The notes beneath the pieces are model-generated. The model ran no database searches. It was not told where the DNA came from and saw only the letters and a program-made list of their open reading frames with translations. Shown here in pieces: positions 34,521 through 45,899 of a DNA stretch of 64,000 nt (position 1 is the first letter of the stretch; every line of letters starts with the position of its first letter). A program made the translations under genes and the position numbers. The stretch comes from Linepithema humile (Eukaryota; Arthropoda; Insecta; Hymenoptera; Formicidae), in contig NC_090134.1 in NCBI RefSeq assembly GCF_040581485.1, positions 16,421,501 through 16,485,500 on the forward strand. The letters are read 5' to 3'.

Positions 34521-36600
34521 TCTTTTTGCTGACTTTTTTCTTCAGATTACACGAGGCACTCACAAGACTGTTCTAAATTAATGGTAACGCATAATTGAAG
34601 ATATTATTTATAACAAGCCATCAGATCGCGCGCGCGCGTGAAAAAGATCTCTCGGGATTTAAATATATTTTATGTACCGTGCACAAGTATTTCGGCTGAC
34701 CGTGGGCGGACATCTATATAGCGGGCTATAAATTACGGTGAATCTTATTGTTCTCGTAAACCGCATCTCTCAGCGCCGCATTTCGAATCACGATCAGCAG
34801 CATTGAGAGATTCTTGATATTTATAAAAAAGATTAATGATTCGGAGATGTCATGTCCGATTATAAAAGTTCGCGAGGTATCGGCTTAGAATTTGACTACA
34901 ATGTGGTCATTGTGTCGAAACTTTCAATTTTAACAACAATACAAGTTGCTTGACGGTATCACAAACGGCTTTGCATCTCTTCGTGGTTGTAACGCGTGCT
35001 TACGCGCTATTCCCTTTTTCGCGAGCAGATTGCATCCGGAGTCCAATTCCATTCCGTTACAATCTCTCGGGAGCTAGAACTGTATCTCCGCGTATTCACA
35101 TGCTTGGATCTTACGCGACTACGGTCCCGTATTGACCCCGATACGGGCTCGGCCGGTCGTCTTACGTTATTTCGGAATTTCTCGGAATGACGTAAACTGT
35201 GTTTCGTGCCGTACGGAAAATCGCACGTAATATCGTATACTGCAATAAAGACTTTCAATCTGTTGGTACACGTTTCAAGTCGGAAAGCTGCTTTTCTACT
35301 TGCAAATTCTTATTTACTTCTCTGTAAACACGGAAAATGTCTTCTCTTATCGCTTCTGTAATAAAATAATTCTAACGTTTAAAATAAGTTTATATGGAAA
35401 AAATTAAAGAGCTTCCGCATCAATTTTGTGCCGGGAAAAAATTTATTCCATCGTTGGTTTGTAAAAACACCAAATTTTGTTGTCCAGTTGCATAGCTAAT
35501 TACATTCTTCAGGGGAAACTTTTATCTCGTGAAAACGATCGGAAGCTTACAATGGTAATCCTTTGATTGTGCGCGAACACGTTGGTATAAGCCAGTGATT
35601 TTTTTCCTCGTTCGCGCGTTTCACGTGCCATCGATGTCCGCCGAATTCTTTTTGTTCTCTCCTCTTAGTCGGACTAGTCGGATTAAAAACCGACGGCCGG
35701 ACTATTCGTTAAAGTCTATTTGAATGATAGAGACGCGCACGCCCCTCGACTTCAGTTTTTTTAATAAAAGCAAACTCGTAGGCATACGTGCATGTACCCG
35801 TGACGCGGGCCCCGTATATGACTGCAAAAAACTCGCTTCTCACCGCCTCCACTATAAAACGAAATTCACGCCCCGCAAGCAAAATATTTGCTCTCTATCC
35901 CACCGCTATTTTCAGCTTCGTACTGCATAGCCCGCAAGCTGGAAATTGCCAAATATGTATTCATTTTTTTTTCTGGGTATCGTAGCATATGGGCGATATA
36001 GTGCGATGATGAAGCGCGAGAGAATTTACACTGCTTGTCCACGTTATACCTGTTACACGGTGTACAACACGGTATCGAACAACAATACCAAACTATTGCG
36101 ATCTGTGTGCGTTTCGCTATTAAAAAAGATTGCGTGGAAGCGCAACATTGTTATGGTGCAAATGACCCAGTTCTTCATAAAATAAACTTTACAAAATCGC
36201 GCGGCATAAATCCGTGACATCGCGCGAAGTGTTCGTATCTCTCTCGCGGGTTTCTCTTCTTGCTTTTTCTCGTCGCTTCGTTTTCTTTTTCTAACGCGCA
36301 TTGCTTTATTTACGTTCCTTCATTCCGATTGTCTCTTCTTGTTTCCACCGGCTTTTCTCTTTCTCGCTCTCCCCTCCTCTCTCTGTCTCTCTCTGTCTAC
36401 TTTCGTCCTTTCGTAGTTCCACCAGGCTTGCGTTCGTGCCCGACTGGCTAATATATGGCTCCTTGTAATTGCTCCACGATAAATTAATACGATTTCGCAC
36501 GCATGTGCCGCACGATATATAGGCCCATTGTTTCGGGTGACGGTACCCTCGAGGAACGAAAGGGTACGAACGCTTACATACGTATCCCAGAACACTTATC
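34520..36600. other. GC-balanced non-coding stretch
   Basis: Contains a short (GC)n tract at 34627-34639, TATAAAAG at 34861-34868 and TATAAAAC at 35853-35860 without genes behind them, a CCCGTAT-8 nt-ATACGGG hairpin at 35126-35147, and a pyrimidine-biased run at 36236-36420. Open frames of up to about 90 codons are unrecognised. Confidence 0.45.
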
Positions 36601-37910
36601 CGCGGTTCGGAAATAATGCATCTCTTCTTTTTGCTTACGTCAATCTTGGAAGGGAAACAATTTAAAGCTTACATTTTTCGTTGTAACAGAATGACAATTT
36701 GCATTTTATATTTATATTTGTTATATTATGTACAATAATTGCAGTAGTTGTACTGCTACATGAAATACCAACTAATAATTATAACTAGATAGACTTTTTT
36801 ACATATTTAAAATCTTGCCAATTAGTGGAATTTTACATTTTATTTTTTGTAGTAAATTTATTATGTTTAAGAGATTTGGTATATACTTTCTTAATTAGAT
36901 AAATTGTTAAACATTTTTTTATTTTTCCTTGTTGTAGTTTAAATAACGTCAGAATATATGATATTTAACGTAAAATTGTTGCGTATGCGCGTTTTTATGT
37001 ATTTATTTTGGCTTACGTTTCTGTCATCAACGTGATCCTTCGGTGTTTTAGTGAGATATATTCAAATTTAAAGCGAGAAATTTATGGACTCCAAAGAAAA
37101 TAATTTTTATATTTGTAAAATCTCGATTTCGAGTCAAAGAAATTATCAAAGTAAAATTTTTGTTCTGATTATTTAATATATTTACTAGATTGCTCTTTAA
37201 TATTTCAATTTTAAATGACTTTTGATCAAATTAAAACGTTTAATCTCTCAAACTTGGGACTTTTTATATCATTAGGAATCATTGAGTGGAGCTAGTTTTA
37301 GTTTTTGATCAAGAACTTCATTGCTTATAATATTTTTTTATCAGATAGGAGCCAATTTATCGTGCGTTTCTTCTCGCGCGGTACTCGTAACGGCATCTCT
37401 TAGAATATGCCTACACCATTATCGTTGGTGCTTTATCTCTTATACTTTGTTTCTGCCTTTCATTATTACTATAGGCGACATATGTAGTCATGTAACGAAG
37501 TACAATATTATATTTGTTCATTACGTCGACGCGCTAAAAATCGTATTGTCCTCGACATTGATCTATCGACATTGATTTATCTCGAAGGTTTGTCATTGCG
37601 CGCAACACAGAGAGTGCCAAAGAATGAAAATCAGAAAGGGAAATCGTTAAATTTGTTTCGTGATTTGATTGATGCGAATGTTCAATCAGCGTTGCCGCGC
37701 GTTTCGCTAATTGCTTTGATCACTCAATGTAATTCAATGTAATGAAACATGTGTAACCTATAGACCTCGACAACAGGGCCCGAGAATGCAGTTGAAACTG
37801 TGACGCACAATAGCATATTATCGGGGAAAATCGTATAGAGCATTATACACATTGAATCGATATACTAATATAATATATTACTTTTGCGCTAAACCATAAA
37901 TTGAAAATTT
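36600..37910. other. AT-rich non-coding stretch
   Basis: Plain AT-rich DNA with a GC-balanced patch at 37350-37800. I see nothing else in it. Confidence 0.45.
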
Positions 37911-37916
37911 GCGGTC

Positions 37917-37960
37917 AAAAAAAAAAAAAAAAAAAAAGAGAGAGAGAGAAAGAAAAACAC
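37917..37960 (+). repeat. A23 followed by (GA)n
   Basis: A run of 23 A residues (37917-37939) passes directly into GAGAGAGAGAAAGAAAAA. It may be a microsatellite seeded by the poly(A) tail of an old retro-inserted sequence, but no target duplication or source sequence is visible upstream. Confidence 0.7.
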
Positions 37961-38900
37961 GAGTAAGATGAGAGAAGATCTCAGTAATGGTTGCCGACCG
38001 ACGGTCAATTTAGACTTCAAAGGGTTGTCCGGTATAAAGGATGTATAAAAGAGGGTATGGCCTCTTACATCCCGAAGCGAATTCCGTTTCAGAGAGCGAG
38101 AAGGAAAGAAAGAGAAAGGGTGTAAGCGATGCCTACGACCTGTAGGAGAGCAAAACGCGCTCCATTATTTCCCAATAAATTCCCAACACCGAAAGAGACC
38201 GGTCTCTCGCCTTTCCGTCGCAAGCCGGGACCGCCCACTACCTTTTCTCCGTTTCACGTACACGTGCGAATCCGGTCCGAAGTTTTAAAGTGGTTTTAAA
38301 GTGTCATCGCACACTCTCGAGAGTGGACGACGGCCAGTCCACTCGGCTCATTTCATCCGTTGTATCGGTAAACTATAACGAGACAAATGGATGTAGGAGC
38401 GGGGCGTCTCGCTCACCCCCGCCTTCGTTCTCTCTCACACTCGCTCAGACTCACATCCGTTCCAGCTAGACCCCTCTTCTCCTCTTCTTTTTCTTAATAC
38501 TCTTCCTTTTTTTTTTCCTTCTCTCGTTCTTTCTCTAACGCGATCACTTTTGTCTCTCGCCCGTCCACGTAAGCGTCGTCCCTTCCTCGAGCACGAGAAC
38601 GAAGAGAGAATCAAAGTTGTAACTGCATGTGGCCCCCCACGACCATTCTCTTTCGCCGTCCCTTATTCCCCCCCCCCCCCCCCCTACGTGAACACGTACT
38701 TTAGCCAAAGTTGCCTCGCCTCTCGTCGCAATAGATATAAATGAACTTGGTACTTCCGATCGTTTCCAGTTCTTTTCCTCGGGTCTGCTCCGAACTACAG
38801 CGCGTAAAGCAGCTTAGTTCATCTTTCGGTACGTTCGCAACACTCGGTGCTTTACCCAAATAAATAAGTAAATGCTTTGTTCCATGCATTACGACGGATG
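37960..38900. other. CpG- and pyrimidine-rich block with paired TATA boxes
   Basis: Two TATA-like boxes (TATAAAGG at 38033, TATAAAAG at 38044) sit in a hairpin formed by GGATGT/ACATCC and AAGAGG/CCTCTT (38039-38072). A GA-rich patch and then a pyrimidine-biased region (38400-38560) follow, with C17 at 38668-38684. No clear start codon or exon is seen, so promoter activity is only a possibility. Confidence 0.4.
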
Positions 38901-39890
38901 TAGGATTTCGATGTTTTTCGTCTGTCTTGTCGAACGTGCGACATACAAATCTTATTCCACTGAATTTATTTTCAATCAAATTTTGTGTTTTAGAATTTTT
39001 ATAAAATAAGAAATGTTGATTAAAAAATACTTGCGTTTAGAAACGCTTTATCTACATTACACATTTAACGAACTAAATAATTTTCTTCTATCCTCTTTCC
39101 GGCCTGTTATGCTTCTCTCAATTGTCATGGAATCAAATTACCGATTGTTGCATTTTACAGTCTATGTTATGAGAAAAATTTCGTAAAATTATATTTCTTG
39201 AAATGCACAATAGTTTACATTTACGCTTTTGATCGTCGACATTACGCACCTGATAATTAAATCTAATAATTAAAAGATATAATACCTTTTTTGTCAAAAC
39301 ATTAACATTAAATAAATGTTTTGTCACAGATAAATATATATTAACGTATAAATTTAAATATATTAAAATAGAACGTCAAATTAGTAATAACAAAACAACC
39401 AGTATTTCTCTACTGTCTTTAACATGGTCAAGCCCATTCACCGCAAGTGTGCTTCCTAGTAATGCGAAGCGTCGGACAAAACAGCGGTCATGATGCTATT
39501 AAAACGTTCATTGTGGGTAGGTTAATGCCGCTCGTAATGACTTCAGAATTGTTATATGCTTTTACCACCGAAGATCGGTAATAAAGTTCGTTTATGTTCA
39601 TCTAATTAACCACTTTCGTATTGTCGATTACTATTTTAAATACAATTATAGTGGTACGATTTTGCAATCGCTTGAAACTTTGCGTTATAATCGCATACGT
39701 AGCAGAAATATATGATAATTTGTTTTTGATGCGGTCAAAAGAGTAACCGGATTACCAAAACTTTATTAAAAAATGTCCAATTTTTTTAGAAAAGAGAAAA
39801 ATTGTTGTATTAAGAATATAATTATATTCTTTAATAATAACATCTATGTTTTATCTGCGATCTACGTTTAAAAAAAACAAGAAATGTAGT
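38900..39890. other. AT-rich non-coding stretch
   Basis: AT-rich. Short ATTGTTGCATTT and AAATGCACAAT words (39143-39154 and 39198-39209) can pair across a 43-base loop. No gene is recognised. Confidence 0.4.
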
Positions 39891-40680
39891 TGAAAAATTT
39901 TTATACGGACGTGTTTCGTGATCAGTTTCAATTTTATCCGAAAGTTGTAGCTATCAAAGAGAAAACATACGTAATTTCCCAGATGAGCATTAATATCGCC
40001 TGCGCTCCCTTGACAGAACCCGAGATTCGTGGACGATCCATTTCGAGGGTCGCCTGGAATGCGTTTGCGCGCAGATTCCAATTTGCCAAGGTGCTCGGAA
40101 CACGTACGCTCGCTGAGGGGCCGTTATTTCTAATAGGAGATTTTCAAAAGTTGCATCTCCGCGACCCTTCTCGTTAGGGGGTCAGTAATTGCGCGGTAAC
40201 AACGTGCTAAGATGCTGTCCGTTGGAATCGGCCAGACGCCCTCGAGATGATGTCGGCTTGGTGAGGAGCGTGCGAAGGGCGGCGGTAAGTTAGCGAATGG
40301 GTGGCAGACGGTGGGAGGGGGAAACGAGAGGAAGAGGAGATGGGGCAGAACGTTATCACTGGAGATCACGCTAATCTAACGCCTTCATCCCCTGCACGAT
40401 CGTGCAACCCTCGGTCTGATCCGACTTGACTTTTTGTAACGACTTCTTCTTCCACCTCCTACATCGACCGCCCGTTTCTCCTCCGCCGTCGCTCCGCGCC
40501 CTCTCATCCTCGTTCAAAGCCTCGTTCCGACAGTAACCCAGCTTTCATTCCAATCCACAGCCAGAAGAACCTATCCCCGTAATTATCCGATAAGCGAAAG
40601 GGAACGCCCGGTTATCCGGCGGCGGGTTGTTGATACATAGGACGATCTCCGGGCCTGCTTCCCCAAACCCCTGTTTTGTT
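39890..40680. other. CpG-rich block with purine/pyrimidine switch
   Basis: A purine-rich run at 40258-40345 is followed by a pyrimidine-rich run at 40440-40510, the same arrangement as at 13364-13870. A 95-codon plus-strand frame at 39890-40177 has balanced amino-acid content but no recognisable family and no ATG at its start. I do not call it a gene. Confidence 0.4.
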
Positions 40681-40867
40681 GGCGTTTCCACTTTGCAGAA
40701 ATAAAAAAAGACTTGGAAAAAAGCTATTTACTTCCTGCAAATTAAAAATGTTGAGCTTGTTACATTTGTAATTGACAGTAATTTAATAAGATAAATGAGA
40801 TTAATGACCTCTGTGAAATTAGCACCTCGAAATGCGAGTTTTTATAAAACTGATATAGAATTTAATG

Positions 40868-41230
40868 GACTACGATTTGACCATATTTGTCCATATATAA
40901 TTTTTTGTCGACCAGTCCACCTTTTTGCAGAGAAAAGCCATACATAAACAAAAAATTGGATAAAATTTAGTCACGAGCATTTCTAAATGCATTTTTTTAA
41001 ATTGCACGGCATTTGATTATTCACAATTTGATCATATTTCTTCATACATAATTTTTTTTGTTCATTTTATAAATCACTTTATAAACCACTTTATAAAGTT
41101 ACACACAAATAGAAAAAATTGATCAAATTTTGTCACGAATATTCTAAATGCGTTTTTTAAAATCATATACGGGATTTTTAATTGTGTGTTCATAATTTTA
41201 TCACGTTTGTCTCTAAATAATTTGTATCTA
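40868..41230. repeat. AT-rich tandem repeat, period about 150-170
   Basis: Units start at about 40874, 41025 and 41193. Shared blocks, in order: GATTTGACCATATTTG/AATTTGATCATATTTC, TAATTTTTT, AAAATTGGAT/AAAATTGATC, TTTAGTCACGA/TTTTGTCACGA, TCTAAATGC, and TTTTAAA. Two full copies and a partial third are visible, clearly diverged. This is a low-copy satellite or local duplication with no coding content. Confidence 0.75.
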
Positions 41231-43380
41231 TAAATAATACATGAAATTTTTACATCAGAAATCGATGGAATTTGGAAATAAATTTAGAAATTTTATTATA
41301 TATTTAGATACGGCTTCAAATATTTTTCTATCTAGCAATTAATTCTACTTTTTTTATTTTTATTATTGCGTAGTGCATACTTTAATAAAAGAACTAATTT
41401 TTTCGAAAATGAGATGCTAAGTTCACAGAGGTGCTTGAAATGTGTTTTATAATAAAGACAGAAGAATATAGTTCAAAAATTAGGGTGCACATATTTAGTG
41501 AGCCTAACACATTCAGATAATACTGTGTATATTTAAAAAAAAGTCAAATTAGTTTTGTGAATTTTAATGTATAATATTTATTTTATACAGAATTATTTTC
41601 ATGTTTCTTCTGTCTTATATGTATATGCAATATGATTAATGAAGTTTCCTTGTAATAATTATTTTTTAATTTTGAGTAATTTTTGAATTTGCAAAAAGAA
41701 ATCGGCGACGGTAGGCACGAAACACGCGAGCTGTAAAAACTCCGGATGTTCATGAAACATTTACGCGATCATAAAGACAGTTCATAAAGTTTATACGCGC
41801 GGATGTAGTCGTTAAACTATCGCACGTAGAGTCTTCGAGTCGACATTGTGTGACCAGAATGTCCGCAAGGAGGCCGCATCGTATCGGTGCTTTTACTACT
41901 GGAAAAACTATTATCCAGTCGTCTTTTACCACCAACACTAGCGGATCGTGTAAGCTGGCGTTACATCTTTTATTAGGCGTCACATATATTATTCCTACGG
42001 CCGAAAGAAATGGTATCAGCTGACGCTTTGTATTTGCTATGATAGTTGCGTGTGATAGCAAGTGTGATAGCAAATGTGACCAGAACATTTTGCAATTAAT
42101 TTTCTGCGACTTTTAAAATAAATAATTGTGCGCTATATATTTAGTCGAAATAGACATTATTGCAATAAACTCCGTTTCTCGCAAAAATGGAAAATGGGGA
42201 GACAATAGGAATTCACGATATTATCGTTTGCGTCCGTTTTTAGATGAACCACGTCAAAGCGGAACAAATTGGCCCCGTAGAGCTCGTCGTAACGAGTGTT
42301 CATAGTCCGATATTCCAATAATATAAATCCTCTTTCGTTATCGGAGCAAATTTATTGGAGGATATTATCGAACGTCGATTATCACGATAACATCATGACG
42401 GTACCGGCCGGATTTCGATGTGGATCGTGTTTATTTGGAGCAAAAGGTCCCAGGTGGCTGCGTGTTTATTACAAAAACGTTATTTATTGACTGGCTTCTT
42501 CGAGTAAATGATTTGCTGCGCTTCTATATTTGTGTAGTAGAAAGAGATGAGTTTGTGGAGACAATAATGTCTCATATGTATGTGGTATATATATGTTTAA
42601 TTATAAAATTAAAAGTTATTGAAAATTGAATATGGTCAAAACATTATCCAAATATTGAAAAAAAATTTACTTGAAAGAAAACAAAATAAAAACTGTAAAT
42701 ACTTAATAGAAAAGCTTCGAAAATAAATCGTCAAAAGAACTCATTTGCTGGCACACTAACAAAGTGTACTAAAAGGAGAAGAAGAAAAAGAAATAATGTA
42801 GAAATACGTGTAAAGCACGCGGAAATAAAACCAGGGCGAGCGAATTCGGTCATTTTCTCTTGTCCTACGACATAATTGGAAACTACTCTGTTCAACTCTG
42901 CTCTCTTCTTCTATCTTATAAAAAAAGAAAAAAATGTTTCCGAGGCTATTTATATGAACTTTTACAAACTGCAAATTAATAATTTTGGATTGGTTAAAAA
43001 ATATATTTTTGGATTAAATTAATATATACTTTTAACTTTTCTACTGCTTAAAAATGACAATATGGGAACAATACTAGCGGTAGAAACACGAGCTATTTAT
43101 AAGCTGTCAAAATTGATAACATTTCAAGTCATTGCCAGAATCAAAAATGTACTCGATATCCTTCAGTCCATTCATCTCAGCTGTGAAACGCGATGTGTAG
43201 GAACATATTATGAGTGTACATTGTAGAATCAATCGTTGAATTTATATCGTTTTATACTATAATTATATGTATGGATGTGTCGCGGCACAAAGTACGTTTA
43301 ACTTGTATTCGTTTCGCGGACCGTAGCGTGTCAAATTCGTGATGTAAATTCGCATAAAGTATACGGGTTAATTTTCTTCC
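41230..43380. other. Mixed non-coding stretch
   Basis: AT-rich to 41690, then GC-balanced at 41700-42480 and AT-rich again. A 112-codon minus-strand frame at 41750-42088 has fairly balanced composition but no recognisable family, and it starts inside the 12-base repeat GTGTGATAGCAA (42050-42073). It is possibly an old coding fragment but more likely chance. Confidence 0.4.
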
Positions 43381-43383
43381 GAT

Positions 43384-43436
43384 AGTCGGTTTCGAAACAG
43401 AGCAATTATCAAACATTTATTTATTCGAAACCGACT
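43384..43436. repeat. Perfect 13-bp inverted repeat, 27-nt loop
   Basis: AGTCGGTTTCGAA at 43384-43396 is exactly complementary to TTCGAAACCGACT at 43424-43436. The arms are GC-balanced while the loop is AT-rich. It lies just upstream of the duplicated exon-intron-exon region. It could be a MITE remnant or a structured element. Confidence 0.8.
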
Positions 43437-43779
43437 CGTAGCGTTGGGGTTGTTTTCGTCGTTACGCTTAGTATGCGCGCACATCCTCTTTCTCTCTCTC
43501 TCGTGCGCACGTTCGTGTATCAGCGTAAACATTGTTGCCCCCCACTTCTCGCATTCCTTTAAGTCGGAATCGGCGCGACCTTGTGTTTCCTATTATACCG
43601 TTATTATTCGCACGGCGGCACTCATACGAATGGTAAATCGGCGTATCGGCGCGTTATTATTTTCAATAATACCTTTACTATTTCTCACAGTTTTCCATGT
43701 CATGCTTTTCCGTCTTAATCTGTCGCGCAGAGTGTCAAACACGTAATATTTGAGTTACATCTTTGTCTTAAAATGACAA

Positions 43780-45305
43780 AGTACACGTCGGGAATCTCGT
43801 TTAAAATATCGGGCGATTTTCATATACGCGACGCGAACGCGAGTGAGTGCCTTGGTCTGCGAGAACTGAGAAGAGGAGGGGGCTCAGGAAGAGCATCGAG
43901 CGCGGGGGGACAACGTTTGCGTAATTAATCATTTATTTCTTATTTCTTATTTGCATAAAATATTGCATATAAAATATTAATATAATGTAGCGCACATAAA
44001 ATATTTAAAATACTTTAAATATATAGTAAAATATTTACAATAGTTGATATTCACTATTCTTAGAAATATTTTACATATTAATTATTATTCAACTAATTAA
44101 ACTTTCTTCTTTATTCAAAAAATATATTTTTGAAAATTTTAATTCTTTGTTTAGACGTATGCATAAATAAACGAATATAAAGTTTAATGTGCGCAGTAAT
44201 TATTTTATAAATATTAATTATTTCAAACACTAATCTGCATTTATTTTTTTATTTTACAGATCAACTTTGTGCGCGTAATCGGTGCTACAAAATATATTCG
44301 TTCCGTCGTATAGTGTAACAAAATGCGCGTCGGGAGTGCCGTTAATGCCGAGAGTTATAGCGAATCTATAGATGAACGCATTTTTGCTGTATGACAAATA
44401 TTGGGACACGATTTTTTTTGACTTTAGGCTTGGCTCGGGGGAGGGAAAGGTCGGTTTCAATCATAAAATCTCCACTACGGCAGGGCAATCTTCGGTTCTA
44501 CGTGCAGCGCGCTAGTTGTACAGATAGCCGGACTGTCGAAGGTAGTCGAGGACGGCTACCGGAGTTAGTCAAACGCTACCGATTGCTTTTCAGATGCCTT
44601 GTATCTAGTCGGTTGATTGGATGACTAATCACCTCATCTTCTTCGAGCTTATCTTTGCCTTCTGTTTTGAAAGAATCGTGCCCCAATTGGTAAATGTGGT
44701 CGTCTGAAACGCGGACGGAATTCGTGCGTAACGTCACAGCTTGGACAATTCGGTTTGATTCGCCTGTGATGTCGGGAGTGCCGTTTTAAGTATCGCGCGA
44801 TTTTCGTATTCAGGTACGCATGCGAGCAATGCATGCGCCGCGAACGCGTGTGATTCAATGTGAGTGCTTCGAAGGACCACTGAGAGGAGGAGGAGGCTCA
44901 GGAGGAGCATCGGGCGCCGGCGGAGCAACGCTTAGGTAATTATTCATTTATTTGCTATTTTTTATTCGCACAAGATATTGCATATAAAATATTATATAAT
45001 GTAGCGCGTATAAAATATTTAAAATACTTTAAATATTTAGTAAAATATTTATTTAGTGAAATATTTATAATAGTAAATTAATATTTGCTATTCTTAGAAA
45101 TTTTTTACATATTATTTTAAGTATTGTAATTAAACTTTTTTCTTTATTCAAAAAATACATGTTTGAAAATTTTAATTTTTTGTTTAGACGTGTGCATAAA
45201 TAAACGAATACAAAGTTCAATGCGCGCAGTAATTATTTTATAAATATTAATTATTTTGAACACTAATCTGGATTTACTTTTTTATTTTGCAGATCAACTT
45301 TGCAG
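43780..45305 (+). repeat. Duplicated exon-intron-exon cassette
   Basis: A segment of about 520 bases at about 43780-44300 reappears at about 44762-45305. Each copy has a GA-rich exon-like end with GAAGAGCATCGAGCG or GGAGGAGCATCGGGCG, a GTAATT donor (43921; AG|GTAATT at 44936), an AT-rich intron-like part of 339 or 357 bases, and a strong acceptor (TTTATTTTACAG ending 44259; TTTATTTTGCAG ending 45292) followed by ATCAACTTTG. A GTCGGGAGTGCCGTT word also recurs at 44330. Copy 2 has the better donor; copy 1 has GC before GT. The bodies are not protein-like. Confidence 0.7.
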
Positions 45306-45354
45306 ATCAAAACATCGTTAAAGAACGACAACTCCGCTGCTGCGCATCGTACCG
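45293..45354 (+). ncRNA. Candidate 62-base internal exon of a non-coding transcript
   Basis: Bounded by a pyrimidine-rich acceptor (TTTATTTTGCAG) and a consensus donor (ACCG|GTGAGT at 45355). A second TTTGCAG 12 bases into the exon (ending 45304) would give an alternative 50-base exon. No conserved frame is visible. If spliced, it would follow the exon ending at 44935. The region 44770-45354 is therefore a candidate spliced non-coding RNA on the plus strand, based on splice signals only. Confidence 0.35.
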
Positions 45355-45359
45355 GTGAG

Positions 45360-45785
45360 TAATTTATTTTACTTTAATATTGTATCTAGTGCTAACGCAT
45401 CTAATGGAATCGATGTTACAAGATACATGCTTCAATGCTTTTATAATGTTGATTTACGTCCGAACGTTTATAGAGATTGCGTAAGATTCCGGTTTTTCTT
45501 GTCATCAGTTTGATCTATTACTCAAAATACTCTTTAAATCTCTTATTGTCACAAGCAAATTTGAAATAAATTTCTGGTTTTTTGAGACTTGAAAATTTAT
45601 GAGAAATACACGATAATGAGAATATTATAAATTTCGATAGTAATTAAAATTCAATAGTTATCATTAAAATTTGCTGTTAAAGTATTTAAAATTGTTTTCA
45701 AGTGAGAAAAATCATTCTGATATATGTAATATCGATTCTGATTCAATGTCTTTGGCATATAATTCTGAATTTCACGCGACATAAT
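45360..45785. other. AT-rich, intron-like stretch
   Basis: AT-rich DNA after the GTGAGT donor. I see no other feature. Confidence 0.4.
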
Positions 45786-45898
45786 CGGGGGCGTTGCAAT
45801 ATAGCAGGAATTTTAGGAACTTTTTTTTTTTGCTTTGCGCTTGGGGCGCGCGAGCCACTTCTAGCGTAGGGACGCTTAAGACGGTCGCAACGCCCCCG
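45786..45898. mobile_element. 113-bp GC-rich element with 12-bp terminal inverted repeats
   Basis: CGGGGGCGTTGC (45786-45797) is exactly complementary to GCAACGCCCCCG (45887-45898). Between them are a T11 run, a GC-rich core and a small AGCGT-AGGG-ACGCT hairpin. The GC-rich ends stand out sharply from AT-rich flanks. A very small MITE or a structured insertion is likely. CAT occurs near both ends, but a target duplication is not certain. Confidence 0.5.
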
Positions 45899-45899
45899 C

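Noticed and set aside
39143..39210. Possible miRNA precursor
   Set aside because: Only about 11 pairs at the base with a large unpaired loop; no match to insect miRNA seeds that I know.
43444..43746. 100-codon plus-strand frame with a hydrophobic start
   Set aside because: No ATG at its 5' end and no conserved motif.
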